Assembly: GCA_038211295.1 (NCBI GenBank)
Contig: JBBQVS010000003.1
Span: 1-64,000, forward strand
Reading direction: 5' to 3'
Source of the DNA: JBBQVS01 sp038211295
GTDB taxonomy: Bacteria > Chloroflexota > Ktedonobacteria > Ktedonobacterales > Ktedonobacteraceae
DNA length: 64,000 nt
Shown here: positions 41,880 to 50,730 of the stretch, piece by piece
Numbering within the stretch: the stretch's first letter is position 1
How the letters are laid out: the number at the start of each line of letters is the position of its first letter
Program-made: the position numbers and the translations under genes
The notes under the pieces: generated by a model
Database searches by the model: none
Seen by the model: only the letters and a program-made list of their open reading frames with translations
What the model was told of the DNA's origin: nothing

Positions 41880-43946
41880 ATGCAAATCGAAGTTTTAGGT
41901 GATCGCTACCAGGTACAAGAAGCCATCGGGCGTGGAGGTATGGCGACAATCCATCGTGGACGTGACACACGTATGGATCGTGTTGTTGCCATCAAAATGC
42001 TGCGCGAAGTCTACAGCACTGACCCTAAGTTTGTGACGCGCTTCCAGCGCGAAGCGAAAGCGGCATCAGCATTACAGCATCCTAACATCGTGCAGGTCTA
42101 CGATTACGGACAGAGCGATGGAAACTACTACATCGTGATGGAGCTAGTTGAGGGAGCCGACCTGCGCCGCTATTTACGCTCACGCGCACATGGAATGCTC
42201 GCGATTGACCGCGCGATCATTATTGCCCACGATGTCGCGCTCGGCCTCGGTGCGGCACATCGGCGCGGCATTGTTCACCGAGATGTGAAGCCGCAAAACG
42301 TGCTTGTCGGGCGCGACGGCTCCATCAAACTCACCGATTTTGGCATTGCAAGTGTCTACAAAGACATCAATGCGGAACGCCTGACGACCACCGGCATGAC
42401 GCTCGGCACTGTCCAATACTACGCGCCGGAGCAAGCGCAGGGTGAGATTGTGAGTCCTGCCGCCGACGTCTATGCCCTGGGCATTGTGATGTATGAGATG
42501 CTTGCGGGCCGTACTCCCTTCGATGGCGATACTCCTGTTGCCGTCGCGATGCAACACATTCAAGATATACCAATCGCGCCGACGCAGTACAACCCGAATA
42601 TTCCGCAGGTACTCGAAGATATCATTATGCGCTGTCTAGAAAAAGTGCCGGAGATGCGTTACCGCGACGGTAGTGCGCTCGCGCGTGCGCTAGAGGTGCT
42701 TGGTGCCGAGGAGATGGGCGAGGGAATACCCGCGAAGCTCAGTTCTGGCGGACTGAAAACGCCTACGGGTGCCGCCGCTTTTAACACTGTTATTCCGCAA
42801 CGTCCTTCAGGCAATGGCTCACGCGTCAACAATGGGCAGATACCACCGACACAAGCCGCGCAAGGTGCGGCCTCCGCGGCTAATAACGGCTTCACACCCT
42901 CATCTTATACTCAGACGGGCCAGAGTGGACAGCATGGAGCGGCCCAACAGGAAGATATCGCAAATGGCGCGACGATAGCCAACAACTTCGCGGGAGTCGC
43001 ATCAATTCCCGATCAACAGACGTACATGCAGGGCGCGAACGACGGAGGCCCGGCCCAAATCGGCTTCAATCAAGCACCGCAACAATACTATCCACCCGCC
43101 GAGGCAGGCGCGACCCGTCCATTTCAGCGCGGGGAACTACGCCCCGGAGCGGGGAAGCAGGAGAAAAAAGAGTCACGCTTCGCCACCATCACAACCATAC
43201 TTATCGTACTTTCGACCCTTATTCTGCTTGGCTTCAGCATTTTTCTCGCAAGCCGCGTCTTCCCCTCACTCTTCTCTGGTGGCGATACTATGGCAAATCA
43301 AGGGACGCCCGCGCCGCAAGGCGTCGTCGTGCCCGACTTGCGAGGTGCAAGCTGGAAAGATGCTAAGACGAAGGCAGAAGCTGCCGGCTTCACCATCACG
43401 TCTCCAACAGAGGAAGGCATTGTGAGCGTCCAAAAGCCAAATGCGGGCGATAGTGCGCCAAAAGGAAGCACGATTAGCATAACGATGATATCGAACCTGA
43501 CTCCTGTTGCGTCCATGGTCGCAGTACCCAGTGTTGCTGGCATGACGGTTACAAACGCCATAAAAACGCTTCAAGGCAAAGGCTTTATGACCTATAAGCT
43601 GATTAATGCCGGCCCCAATCCCAATGGGACACAAACCGTCGTAGCATTCACAGAACCTGCTGCTACCAGTGCGTTAGTTTCAACAGGCACATCTATCTCG
43701 ATCCTGGTATATGATTGCGGTACAGACGTATGCGCGGTAGGCTCGCCCGTTGTGACCGACCCTGGCATAACCCCAACAAAGGGAGTAATACCGACGACGG
43801 TGCCAACCACTACGCCAGACCCCACTGCCGCGCCACCAACACCAAAGCCAGACCCCACTGCCGCGCCAACCATCGCACCAGACCCAACAACGGCACCAAC
43901 AATCACACCAGACCCCACCGCTATACCGCCGACACCGGCGGTATAG
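41880..43946 (+). CDS. PknB-type Ser/Thr protein kinase with two PASTA domains
   Basis: A 688-residue receptor kinase. The kinase domain is canonical: IGRGGMATIHRG, Lys in VAIKML, HRDVKPQNVLVG (about residue 135) and DFGIASVYKD. A disordered Gln/Gly/Pro-rich linker (about 280-430) leads to one membrane helix at about 436-460. Outside are two PASTA domains (VVPDLRGASWKDAKTKAEAA and VPSVAGMTVTNAIKTLQGKG) and a tail of TPDPTAAP-like repeats. PASTA domains bind muropeptides or lipid II, so a link to cell wall growth is expected. GGAG lies 4 bases before the ATG at 41880; a GTG at 41868 is less likely. Contrast the degenerate kinase upstream. Confidence 0.94.
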   Translation: MQIEVLGDRYQVQEAIGRGGMATIHRGRDTRMDRVVAIKMLREVYSTDPKFVTRFQREAKAASALQHPNIVQVYDYGQSDGNYYIVMELVEGADLRRYLRSRAHGMLAIDRAIIIAHDVALGLGAAHRRGIVHRDVKPQNVLVGRDGSIKLTDFGIASVYKDINAERLTTTGMTLGTVQYYAPEQAQGEIVSPAADVYALGIVMYEMLAGRTPFDGDTPVAVAMQHIQDIPIAPTQYNPNIPQVLEDIIMRCLEKVPEMRYRDGSALARALEVLGAEEMGEGIPAKLSSGGLKTPTGAAAFNTVIPQRPSGNGSRVNNGQIPPTQAAQGAASAANNGFTPSSYTQTGQSGQHGAAQQEDIANGATIANNFAGVASIPDQQTYMQGANDGGPAQIGFNQAPQQYYPPAEAGATRPFQRGELRPGAGKQEKKESRFATITTILIVLSTLILLGFSIFLASRVFPSLFSGGDTMANQGTPAPQGVVVPDLRGASWKDAKTKAEAAGFTITSPTEEGIVSVQKPNAGDSAPKGSTISITMISNLTPVASMVAVPSVAGMTVTNAIKTLQGKGFMTYKLINAGPNPNGTQTVVAFTEPAATSALVSTGTSISILVYDCGTDVCAVGSPVVTDPGITPTKGVIPTTVPTTTPDPTAAPPTPKPDPTAAPTIAPDPTTAPTITPDPTAIPPTPAV

Positions 43947-44180
43947 TAACCCGTCTTCTGTAGACTTAGCATATCGAAATATACCATCCTAAAAGTACTA
44001 TTTACTACGCTTTCTTACTGCTGAAAGTGTTATGCTTCGTTTTGCAGAGTATAGATACGTTATTGGTATCACTATAGCTTGCGAGAGCTACAGGGGGTCA
44101 TCGCAACATGCATAGACAAAGCGTGTAGGGGTACATACGATAAGAAGAAATACACCGCTTGTCTGGGGAAGGTGCAGAAC

Positions 44181-46835
44181 ATGCAAAGAAATAGTGTACG
44201 CAGTCTCTTAGTCATCCTAATTGCACTTGTGCTTGTGGGGACAAGTATGGTCGCCATTCATACCATGATGGTACACGCCGACACAAGTCGCATCACATTT
44301 ACTACTCAAACAGTGCCATTATTAAAGCACGCTCAATTGCTCAAACCAATGGATAGTAACGCGCCCTTGAATATTTCGGTTGGCCTAAATTTACGCAGTG
44401 GAACCAATGTCGATAGCTTCCTGAGTGCGCTCAACGACCCTCAATCGCCACAATATCATCATTATCTAACACCCGATCAATTTACACAGATGTTCTCTCC
44501 GACGTCCGATCAGGTGCAAGAAGTAACAAATTATCTACAAAGTCAAGGTCTCACAATTACAAGTATTACACCCAATAATCTCTTAATCAATGCCATCGGC
44601 TCTGTACAAAAAGTACAGCAAAGCTTTCGCACACATATTAACACGTATAAAGTGAACAGCCGTGTGTTTCATGCGAATGACTCACCACCCAGTGTTCCAA
44701 CTGCTATTGGCGCATTGATCTCTTCAATCACAGGAATGGATGATAGTACACCTGCTCAACCATTGCATAAAAGCGGGCTGCAGAAACAAACGTCTCACGC
44801 AGTGCATACAGGGAACGCTGGGCCGCTCGGTGGTCTTGCACCTCAAGACTTCCTCAATGGCTACGATGTCACACCTCTTCGGAGCGCAGGCTATCTTGGC
44901 AACAATCAGACGCTCGCTATCGTTGCCTTCGATGGCTATCTTAGCAGTGACGTAAATCAATACTTCCAAACCTATGGTATTACCCCCCCAAACATTGCAA
45001 ATGTGCTTGTGGGTGGTTTCGACGGAAGCGTGGGTTCAAATGCGGCCGAGGTTGAATTTGACATCGAGATCGCGGGCAGTGTCGCACCACGTGCTAATCA
45101 AATTATCTATGAAGGTGCTAATACACCTCCTGGTTGGAATAATGTCTACAATAAAATAGTAACAGATAATAAAACACAGATTGTCTCAATTAGCTGGGGT
45201 CAGTGCGAGGCAACTGCCGGCATACCAGAGATGCAGACACTGGACAATATCTTCAAGCAAGGTTCAGCACAAGGTATCTCGTTTATCGCTGCTTCTGGCG
45301 ATAGTGGAGCCTATGATTGTAACACCAGTGATCTCGCCGTTGACTCACCCGCGAATGATCCCTATGTAACGGGAGTTGGCGCAACACACCTGCAAATCAA
45401 TAATGGTACATACGTCAGTGAGTCCGTCTGGTCAAACTCGCTGATTGTTCATGGTGAGAAAGGTTGGGGCAGTGGTGGCGGACTCAGCACGCTCTTCAAA
45501 CTTCCCTCCTGGCAGACCGGCCCTGGTGTTCAAAGCAAGTACAGCAATGGCTATCGGCAAGTGCCGGACGTTACAGCAGCAGGCGACACTCAACCGGGAT
45601 ACAACGTCTACTGTACTCCTATCGTTACCGGATGTGCCGCGACAGGCTGGAGAACAGCAGGTGGCACCAGTCTGGGCGCACCTCTATGGGCTGCTAGCCT
45701 CGTCTTGGTGAATCAGTATCTGGTGGCACACAATATGACTGTGATTGGGCATGTCAACCCTATGCTCTATAAGCTCTTCAACTCGCAGCAACAATTTCCA
45801 GCGTTTCACAATGTAACAATCGGCAATAACCTCTATTATCCCGCGACATCGGGCTACAATATGGCAAGTGGCATTGGCTCACCCGACGTATACAATATAG
45901 CGCGTGACCTCGCGGGTCAGGTCGCAATTGTTGTAACGCCAGTTACGTCCCCAACGACTGTGCCTACCGTAGTCCCGACAACGGCTCCAACAACTGTACC
46001 TACCGTAGTCCCGACAACGGCTCCAACAACTGTACCTACTGTAGTCCCAACAACGGCTCCAACAACTGTACCTACCGAAGTCCCAACGACGGCTCCAACG
46101 ATTGTACCTACCGTAGTCCCGACGATGGCTCCAACAATTGTACCTACTGTAGTCCCGACGATGGCTCCAACAACTGTACCTACTGTAGTCCCAACAACGG
46201 CCCCAACGACTGTACCTACCGAAGTCCCAACAACGGCCCCAACGACTGTACCTACCGAAGTTCCAACGATTGCCCCAACGGTGGTTCCCACAACAGCTCC
46301 AACGGCAGTTTCGACGGCGATACCCGTTGTTGTGCCAACACCCATTGCGCCACCATCATTGTTGATAAATGGTGGGTTTGAGAACGGCGCAACACCCTGG
46401 CAAGAGCAGGCGGGTCAAGGTAGTGAGATTGTTGACTCTACCAACCCACATGTGGGCCAGTATAGTGCATACCTGTGTGGTTACGCAGGGTGCGATGACC
46501 GTATCTCACAAACGTTTACTGCTCCTACAACTCCGTATACAAAAATCACTCTCACCTACTGGTTTTACGCGGACACCGCCAAGACAACACAGCAGTGTCA
46601 AGATGTCTTTACGTCGAAAATAGAAACAGCCCAGGGTGGGCAGGTTGTCACCCTACAGAAAAGCTGCAACACCGACGCGACAAGCACCTGGATACAGGAA
46701 ACCTACGATATCACCAACATTATCACATCTTATAAAGGAAAGCCAGCAATGGTTATGTTTAGAGGCACGAACGCAAATGGACAGAACCAGACCTCTGACT
46801 TCTATGTAGACGATGTAACGATAACAGCAAGCTAG
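44181..46835 (+). CDS. Secreted S53 (sedolisin/kumamolisin-like) protease with Thr/Pro linker and C-terminal beta domain
   Basis: About 884 residues. A signal peptide covers residues 1-34 (MQRNSVRSLLVILIALVLVG...), then a pro-kumamolisin domain (LNDPQSPQYHHYLTPDQFTQ) and the S53 domain with Glu/Asp in AEVEFDIEIAG (about 290-294), Asp in ASGDSGAYD and Ser in AGGTSLGAPLW (about residue 497). These acid proteases act outside the cell at low pH. Residues 594-701 are nine units of 12 residues (VPTVVPTTAPTT and variants); the last 170 form a jelly-roll-like, possibly carbohydrate-binding domain (LLINGGFENGATPWQ). GGGGAAGG lies 8 bases before the ATG at 44181; a start at 44079 would spoil the signal peptide. 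Confidence 0.92.
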   Translation: MQRNSVRSLLVILIALVLVGTSMVAIHTMMVHADTSRITFTTQTVPLLKHAQLLKPMDSNAPLNISVGLNLRSGTNVDSFLSALNDPQSPQYHHYLTPDQFTQMFSPTSDQVQEVTNYLQSQGLTITSITPNNLLINAIGSVQKVQQSFRTHINTYKVNSRVFHANDSPPSVPTAIGALISSITGMDDSTPAQPLHKSGLQKQTSHAVHTGNAGPLGGLAPQDFLNGYDVTPLRSAGYLGNNQTLAIVAFDGYLSSDVNQYFQTYGITPPNIANVLVGGFDGSVGSNAAEVEFDIEIAGSVAPRANQIIYEGANTPPGWNNVYNKIVTDNKTQIVSISWGQCEATAGIPEMQTLDNIFKQGSAQGISFIAASGDSGAYDCNTSDLAVDSPANDPYVTGVGATHLQINNGTYVSESVWSNSLIVHGEKGWGSGGGLSTLFKLPSWQTGPGVQSKYSNGYRQVPDVTAAGDTQPGYNVYCTPIVTGCAATGWRTAGGTSLGAPLWAASLVLVNQYLVAHNMTVIGHVNPMLYKLFNSQQQFPAFHNVTIGNNLYYPATSGYNMASGIGSPDVYNIARDLAGQVAIVVTPVTSPTTVPTVVPTTAPTTVPTVVPTTAPTTVPTVVPTTAPTTVPTEVPTTAPTIVPTVVPTMAPTIVPTVVPTMAPTTVPTVVPTTAPTTVPTEVPTTAPTTVPTEVPTIAPTVVPTTAPTAVSTAIPVVVPTPIAPPSLLINGGFENGATPWQEQAGQGSEIVDSTNPHVGQYSAYLCGYAGCDDRISQTFTAPTTPYTKITLTYWFYADTAKTTQQCQDVFTSKIETAQGGQVVTLQKSCNTDATSTWIQETYDITNIITSYKGKPAMVMFRGTNANGQNQTSDFYVDDVTITAS
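45960..46283 (+). repeat. Tandem repeat, nine units of 36 bases, in-frame in the protease gene
   Basis: Each unit encodes V-P-T-x-V-P-T-x-A-P-T-x; first unit 45960-45995, ninth 46248-46283. Differences are few and mostly third-position or V/E, T/M/I swaps, which points to recent expansion. Confidence 0.9.
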
Positions 46836-46885
46836 TACCAAAGAGAGAGTGGGCGTGAGAACTCACGCCCACTCTCTCTTTGGTA
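46836..46885. terminator. Perfect 24-bp palindrome after the protease gene
   Basis: Bases 46836-46859 and 46862-46885 are exact reverse complements around AA. It begins 1 base after the stop codon region. The T run is short (TTT), so it may act as a terminator or as an mRNA end-protecting stem. Confidence 0.65.
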
Positions 46886-46994
46886 GCATGTTATACTGTA
46901 GGCAGGACATATACGATAGCACCCCATAACACGTAAACAAGGTAGGCGAGAAAATTTCATAGTGCTGTCAACCGAGAAAATAAACAAGGACGAT

Positions 46995-48401
46995 ATGCTA
47001 ATGGCGATAACACTAGAAGGCGCAATAACGCCCGAAAACACACAATTTGTACTATTGTGTTTCGAGGGGCCAGATGTGTATTCTACCGCAGGTGGGCTGG
47101 GAACACGCGTTACTGAACTAAGCGAAGCACTTGCGACACAGGGGTACACCACGCATTTAATTTTTATCGGTGATCCCTACAAACCCGCAACGGAAGTCCG
47201 CGCGAATGGTCGTCTCATCCTGCAACGCTGGTCACAATGGCTCAGCAAGCAATACCCCAATGGCGTATATGATGGCGAAGAAGCCAAACTTTATGATTAT
47301 AATGAGAGTATCCCCAATCACATCTATACTACTATTATGCGTCCCGCCATTGCCGAGGGCAAAACGGTTGTGATTATGGGCGAGGACTGGCACACCGCCG
47401 AAGTAATGTGTCGTATTTCTGATTTGCTACACTGGTATGGTATTCGTCAAAAAGCACTGTTACTCTGGAATTTGAATAGTCTTATGTCTCTTCATCGCGT
47501 CAACTGGGGTCGTCTCAATTTCGTGACGACGCTATGTACAGTGAGCAAGTATATGAAGCATAAGATGTGGGAACTGGGGGTCAATCCCCTCGTCGTGCCA
47601 AATGGTATTCCCACACGGCACCTGACACCCGTTGAGCAGGCTGATGTGCGGCAGCTTCGCAGTATCGCGCAACATGGCGATCCCAGCCGTCTGTTTCTCT
47701 TCAAAATTGGACGCTTCGATCCCGATAAACGCTGGCTTATGGCGATTGAGGCGGTTGCGCGTCTCAAGCATAGTGGACATCCAGTCACCCTCTTTATACG
47801 GGGGGGTATCGAGCCACACGGTGCTGAAGTACTGCATCGCGCCTACCAGCTTGGCCTGAGCATTCAGGATGTGGTGGCGAAACGCCCCAATCTGCACGAG
47901 TGCTTCGACGCAATCGAACATGCGGGTACGGCGGACATCTATAACTTGCGCTTCTTCTTGCCCGAATCGTTTGTTCGCACGACCTACGCGGCGGCGGACG
48001 CGACACTCGCCAATAGCGGTCACGAACCGTTTGGCCTCGTCGCCCTCGAAGTCATGGCGGCACAGGGCATCGCGGTAACAGGCAGCACAGGCGAGGATTA
48101 CGCGATCTCGCTTGAGAACGCACTCGTTACTGAAACTGAAGACCCAGATGAAATCGTTGGCTACCTGCTCTACTTGCAGCGTCACCCCGAGGAACAGAAA
48201 CGTATTCGTCACGCGGGAATGCAGACCGCGAAACAGTTTCTGTGGAATCAGGTTATCGAAAACCTTGTCAGTAAACTGGAGTTTCTGGCACGCAAACAGG
48301 GCATCGTTCTGACTTCTCCTGATGCGGAAGAGGAACAGCATGAAAAACCCGTAACCGAGCCTGTCCCCGTACTCGAAGAGTCGCGGAAACTGTCCAAATA
48401 A
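46995..48401 (+). CDS. Glycosyltransferase, GT4/GT5-like
   Basis: About 468 residues with the GT-B fold. The N-terminal domain opens FVLLCFEGPDVYSTAGGLGTRVTELSEAL, close to the GGLG/KTGGL motif of glycogen/starch synthases; the C-terminal domain has FLFKIGRFDPDKRWLMAIEAV and GHEPFGLVALEVMAAQGIAV, the nucleotide-sugar binding EPFGLVALE block. It probably moves a glucosyl unit onto a polysaccharide or other glucan; ADP- or UDP-sugar use cannot be told. AAGGAC lies 4 bases before the ATG at 46995; a GTG at 46962 is possible. No other glycogen gene is nearby. A terminator follows. Confidence 0.82.
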   Translation: MLMAITLEGAITPENTQFVLLCFEGPDVYSTAGGLGTRVTELSEALATQGYTTHLIFIGDPYKPATEVRANGRLILQRWSQWLSKQYPNGVYDGEEAKLYDYNESIPNHIYTTIMRPAIAEGKTVVIMGEDWHTAEVMCRISDLLHWYGIRQKALLLWNLNSLMSLHRVNWGRLNFVTTLCTVSKYMKHKMWELGVNPLVVPNGIPTRHLTPVEQADVRQLRSIAQHGDPSRLFLFKIGRFDPDKRWLMAIEAVARLKHSGHPVTLFIRGGIEPHGAEVLHRAYQLGLSIQDVVAKRPNLHECFDAIEHAGTADIYNLRFFLPESFVRTTYAAADATLANSGHEPFGLVALEVMAAQGIAVTGSTGEDYAISLENALVTETEDPDEIVGYLLYLQRHPEEQKRIRHAGMQTAKQFLWNQVIENLVSKLEFLARKQGIVLTSPDAEEEQHEKPVTEPVPVLEESRKLSK

Positions 48402-48421
48402 CTTTACGACTCTTGTTTCAA

Positions 48422-48465
48422 GCAAAAGAAGAGACCAATACCTGTGTCCTGGTCTCTTCTTTTGC
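48422..48465. terminator. Terminator after the glycosyltransferase gene
   Basis: GCAAAAGAAGAGACCA (48422-48437) and TGGTCTCTTCTTTTGC (48450-48465) pair perfectly over 16 bases; the T-rich right arm and A-rich left arm would serve in both directions. Confidence 0.7.
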
Positions 48466-48575
48466 GTTGAAGTATCTTCACCCAATTTTTTTGAGATAAA
48501 ATTTACGGTATACGCAGCTGCTGGTGGTATACTAAAAAACAACAAGATACATAATGGAACAGCGACGGCCAAGCG

Positions 48576-48604
48576 TTGACACTTAGCTCAAAGACGGGTA
48601 TGAT
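48576..48604 (+). promoter_or_regulatory. Promoter of the 48733 membrane protein gene
   Basis: TTGACA (48576-48581), 17 bases, TATGAT (48599-48604). It gives a leader of about 120 bases. The gene-free stretch 48402-48732 holds this, the terminator at 48422 and an extended -10-like TGGTATACT near 48527; nothing else is seen. Confidence 0.7.
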
Positions 48605-48732
48605 GCATAACTGTATGGGGCTTCTTGTGGTAAGCCAGGTAGTGCTACCTTTCTAAACGAAGTTCTTTGGCAATCTGAAGAGAAAGTCGTGCAAATAGGC
48701 GTCATAAGAAACGCAGAGAGAAAGTGAGAGCC

Positions 48733-49557
48733 ATGTCGCAAGGTGGAGATTCTCAACCGAGGCGCAGGAGTACGAATATAGGTCCCAACGCTCTTCCATT
48801 GACAAATCAGAAAGCAAGAGTAGTGGGCGAATCGCAAACGAACATTCACCCTGCCGACGAAGATGACAGTATTTTAGATGAAACCGGGCATACTAACACC
48901 AGTATAGTACGCTATGGCACGTCGCAACGTCTTCCCAACCCCAACCCTCCCACAACGCCAATAGCAACGCGTCGTCCATCGGGGGCGGGAACGCGTGAAT
49001 TACCTCTTCCTTCCACTCCGCGTCAGGCACCACGTCCCACAACGTCACAGTACAATCCATCTACGGGAGCCACTCCAACCAAGCAAAAGAAGCGCAACTC
49101 AAATGTACACTGGCTCTTACCGCTCGGTGTGGGCATGGTGGCGATGCTGGTACTCTGGATTTTTGGTTCGCTCCTCGTGGTGTGGGGTCAGCAACGGTAC
49201 GAAGATATCACCTATGGTAGGCCGCGCACATCGCAGACCGATGCCATAGTTGGTCACAATGATAGTCCCGCCCACAAGAGCCATTTCATTGCCATCAATT
49301 ACAATCGGCAAGCAATTGTGACGGAGTGGATGGGTGGCGAGCCAGCGAAATCGGTTGTCTACGTCGTCCCCTACTACATCGTGGGTGACAACAGCGAATT
49401 GACGCCTGTCACTGTCGAGTTACGCGATGTCACCGGCGACCACAAACCAGACTTGATTATTCACATTCACCTACATACACAGGATCAGACCTTTGTCTTT
49501 GTCAATGATGGGGCCAAGTTTCGTCCGCCTCTGGCGACTGATAAGATCACGATGTGA
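48733..49557 (+). CDS. Single-pass membrane protein, unrecognised ectodomain (paralogue 1)
   Basis: A 274-residue protein. Residues 1-128 are disordered and rich in Pro, Thr, Arg and Asn; one membrane helix follows (LPLGVGMVAMLVLWIFGSLL, about 136-158); about 110 residues lie outside. The ectodomain opens YGRPRTSQTDAIVGHNDSPA and continues with HKSHFIAINYN, a GGEPAKSVVYVVP strand, LTPVTVELRDVTGDHKPDLI and FVFVNDGAKF. The same pattern recurs in the product of 52415. The acidic, FG-GAP-like DVTGDHKPDLIIHI segment suggests a beta structure that may bind calcium. No family was recognised. ATG at 48733; a GTG at 48724 is possible. It has its own promoter and terminator. Confidence 0.72.
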   Translation: MSQGGDSQPRRRSTNIGPNALPLTNQKARVVGESQTNIHPADEDDSILDETGHTNTSIVRYGTSQRLPNPNPPTTPIATRRPSGAGTRELPLPSTPRQAPRPTTSQYNPSTGATPTKQKKRNSNVHWLLPLGVGMVAMLVLWIFGSLLVVWGQQRYEDITYGRPRTSQTDAIVGHNDSPAHKSHFIAINYNRQAIVTEWMGGEPAKSVVYVVPYYIVGDNSELTPVTVELRDVTGDHKPDLIIHIHLHTQDQTFVFVNDGAKFRPPLATDKITM

Positions 49558-49566
49558 GTCGGTCTT

Positions 49567-49619
49567 GAGCACAGCTAACGCCCTCGCTATTAAGAATAGC
49601 GAGGGCGTTAGCTGTGCTC
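49567..49619. terminator. Bidirectional terminator: perfect 25-bp palindrome between convergent genes
   Basis: Bases 49567-49591 and 49595-49619 are exact reverse complements around AAG. It lies between the stops of the converging genes at 49557 and 49633. There is no long T run, so termination is by position and strength of the stem only. Confidence 0.65.
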
Positions 49620-49632
49620 TGAGTGTCTCTGT

Positions 49633-49980
49633 TTAGCCAAAAATCTGCTGATAGTGTTCGGAGACAACATCGTCCGGAAAGAAGTGCAAGAAGTTCACTA
49701 TGAGTAGCGCGAACGCTATCCAATCCATGCCCGCATCAATCGGGACTCCCAGCACAGTACCAACGACGGGAAGAACCGTGCTTAAAACGACTTCGCCTAA
49801 CAGATCAGGAAAGAATAGCAAGACCAGTAGAAAAACAATCGCGCCCAGGAACGCAAACTTGCGTATCAAAGGAACGCGACGATCAAACAGCAACGCCCCA
49901 ACGAGTCTGAACGTCTTGAATATATGAAAGAAAATGTCCAACCGTTTTGGTTGCGCCTGTGTCGCTTGTTGTTGCATCAT
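49633..49980 (-). CDS. Small membrane protein of unknown function
   Basis: A 115-residue protein with a basic, amphipathic N-terminus (QPKRLDIFFHIFKTFRLVGA) and two or three hydrophobic stretches (FAFLGAIVFLLVLLFFPDLL, VVGTVLGVPIDAGMDWIAFA), ending cytoplasmic or outside in HFFPDDVVSEHYQQIFG. There is a faint likeness to DUF1232/YkvA small membrane proteins, not strong enough for a call. GGAGG lies about 9 bases before the paired ATG codons at 49980. Confidence 0.6.
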   Translation of the reverse strand: MMQQQATQAQPKRLDIFFHIFKTFRLVGALLFDRRVPLIRKFAFLGAIVFLLVLLFFPDLLGEVVLSTVLPVVGTVLGVPIDAGMDWIAFALLIVNFLHFFPDDVVSEHYQQIFG

Positions 49981-50040
49981 AGTATCGCACCTCCACATAT
50001 ACTACGTAAAACGGCGCGTAATGGTTGTAGGGTACTGGGG

Positions 50041-50105
50041 CGGTATGGCACAACGTGGCTCCGCCACACGAGTCTGTGTAGGTAGTGGCGACTCGTTCCC
50101 GCCAT
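50041..50105. repeat. REP-like element, copy D (nested hairpins)
   Basis: Nested pairs: ATGGC (50045-50049) with GCCAT (50101-50105), GTGGC-TCC-GCCAC (50055-50067) and CGAGT (50069) with ACTCG (50091). The inner hairpin resembles the second hairpin of copy A. It lies between two minus-strand genes. Confidence 0.45.
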
Positions 50106-50128
50106 GCCCTTTCGCCCCCACCATGTGC

Positions 50129-50656
50129 TTAGATGACGTGGAAATAATACCGAAGTAGAGCGAACGTTATGATAAGTAGCACAATAAGCACGCTAACCGC
50201 AATCACGAAGTAGGTGTTTGTGCGTCCAAGCGTAAGCTTGCCCCCTGGTAACGATTTTCGTAACTCGGCGCGTTTCTCTTCGAGCCGCTCTTTGCGCCGA
50301 TCAATCTGCTTCTTACGACGTTCTTGTATGGTCTTACCGCGCTCGTTTTCGCTCTCTGGCCCCGTCCCCATTTGCTCCATACGGCGGCGCATGGTGCGGT
50401 TGGAACTCTCGCTCTGCTGCTGATTGGGATTATTGGTGGGCGTGACCTGTTTAGGTTGCGTTGACTTCGCCCCTGGTACGGCGGTTCCGCCAATACGTGG
50501 CATGTTGTTCTTCGCCTTGTCGCGCCGCTTTTTGGTTGCCATGTCTGGTTTATTGGTTGGAGCGGCAGCGGGTACAACTCTTGCCTGCACCTGCTTGCTT
50601 GTTCCATTCAGGCCGGGAGCGTCGGCTCCTGGCTGTTGCGTTTTCTCGTTCGCCAT
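50129..50656 (-). CDS. C-terminally anchored basic membrane protein, unknown function
   Basis: A 175-residue protein. About 95 residues of disordered, Gln/Pro/Ala/Asn-rich sequence lead to a highly charged helix (TIQERRKKQIDRRKERLEEK, continuing EKRAELRKSL), and a single membrane helix ends the chain (YFVIAVSVLIVLLIITFALL, then RYYFHVI). With only a few residues after the helix it is a tail-anchored protein with a long cytoplasmic, possibly nucleic-acid- or membrane-binding region. No family recognised. It lies downstream of the nucleotidyltransferase gene by 74 bases. Confidence 0.6.
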   Translation of the reverse strand: MANEKTQQPGADAPGLNGTSKQVQARVVPAAAPTNKPDMATKKRRDKAKNNMPRIGGTAVPGAKSTQPKQVTPTNNPNQQQSESSNRTMRRRMEQMGTGPESENERGKTIQERRKKQIDRRKERLEEKRAELRKSLPGGKLTLGRTNTYFVIAVSVLIVLLIITFALLRYYFHVI

Positions 50657-50730
50657 TCTGCGTTTTCCCTTTCTTGTGTCAAAACATATACTGGACTGAG
50701 TTTCTTTGTGTCGTATAAAAACTACTATAA

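Noticed and set aside
45960..46283. CRISPR-like array of 36-base repeats
   Set aside because: Units adjoin without spacers and are in frame with a protein; it is a coding Thr/Pro repeat.
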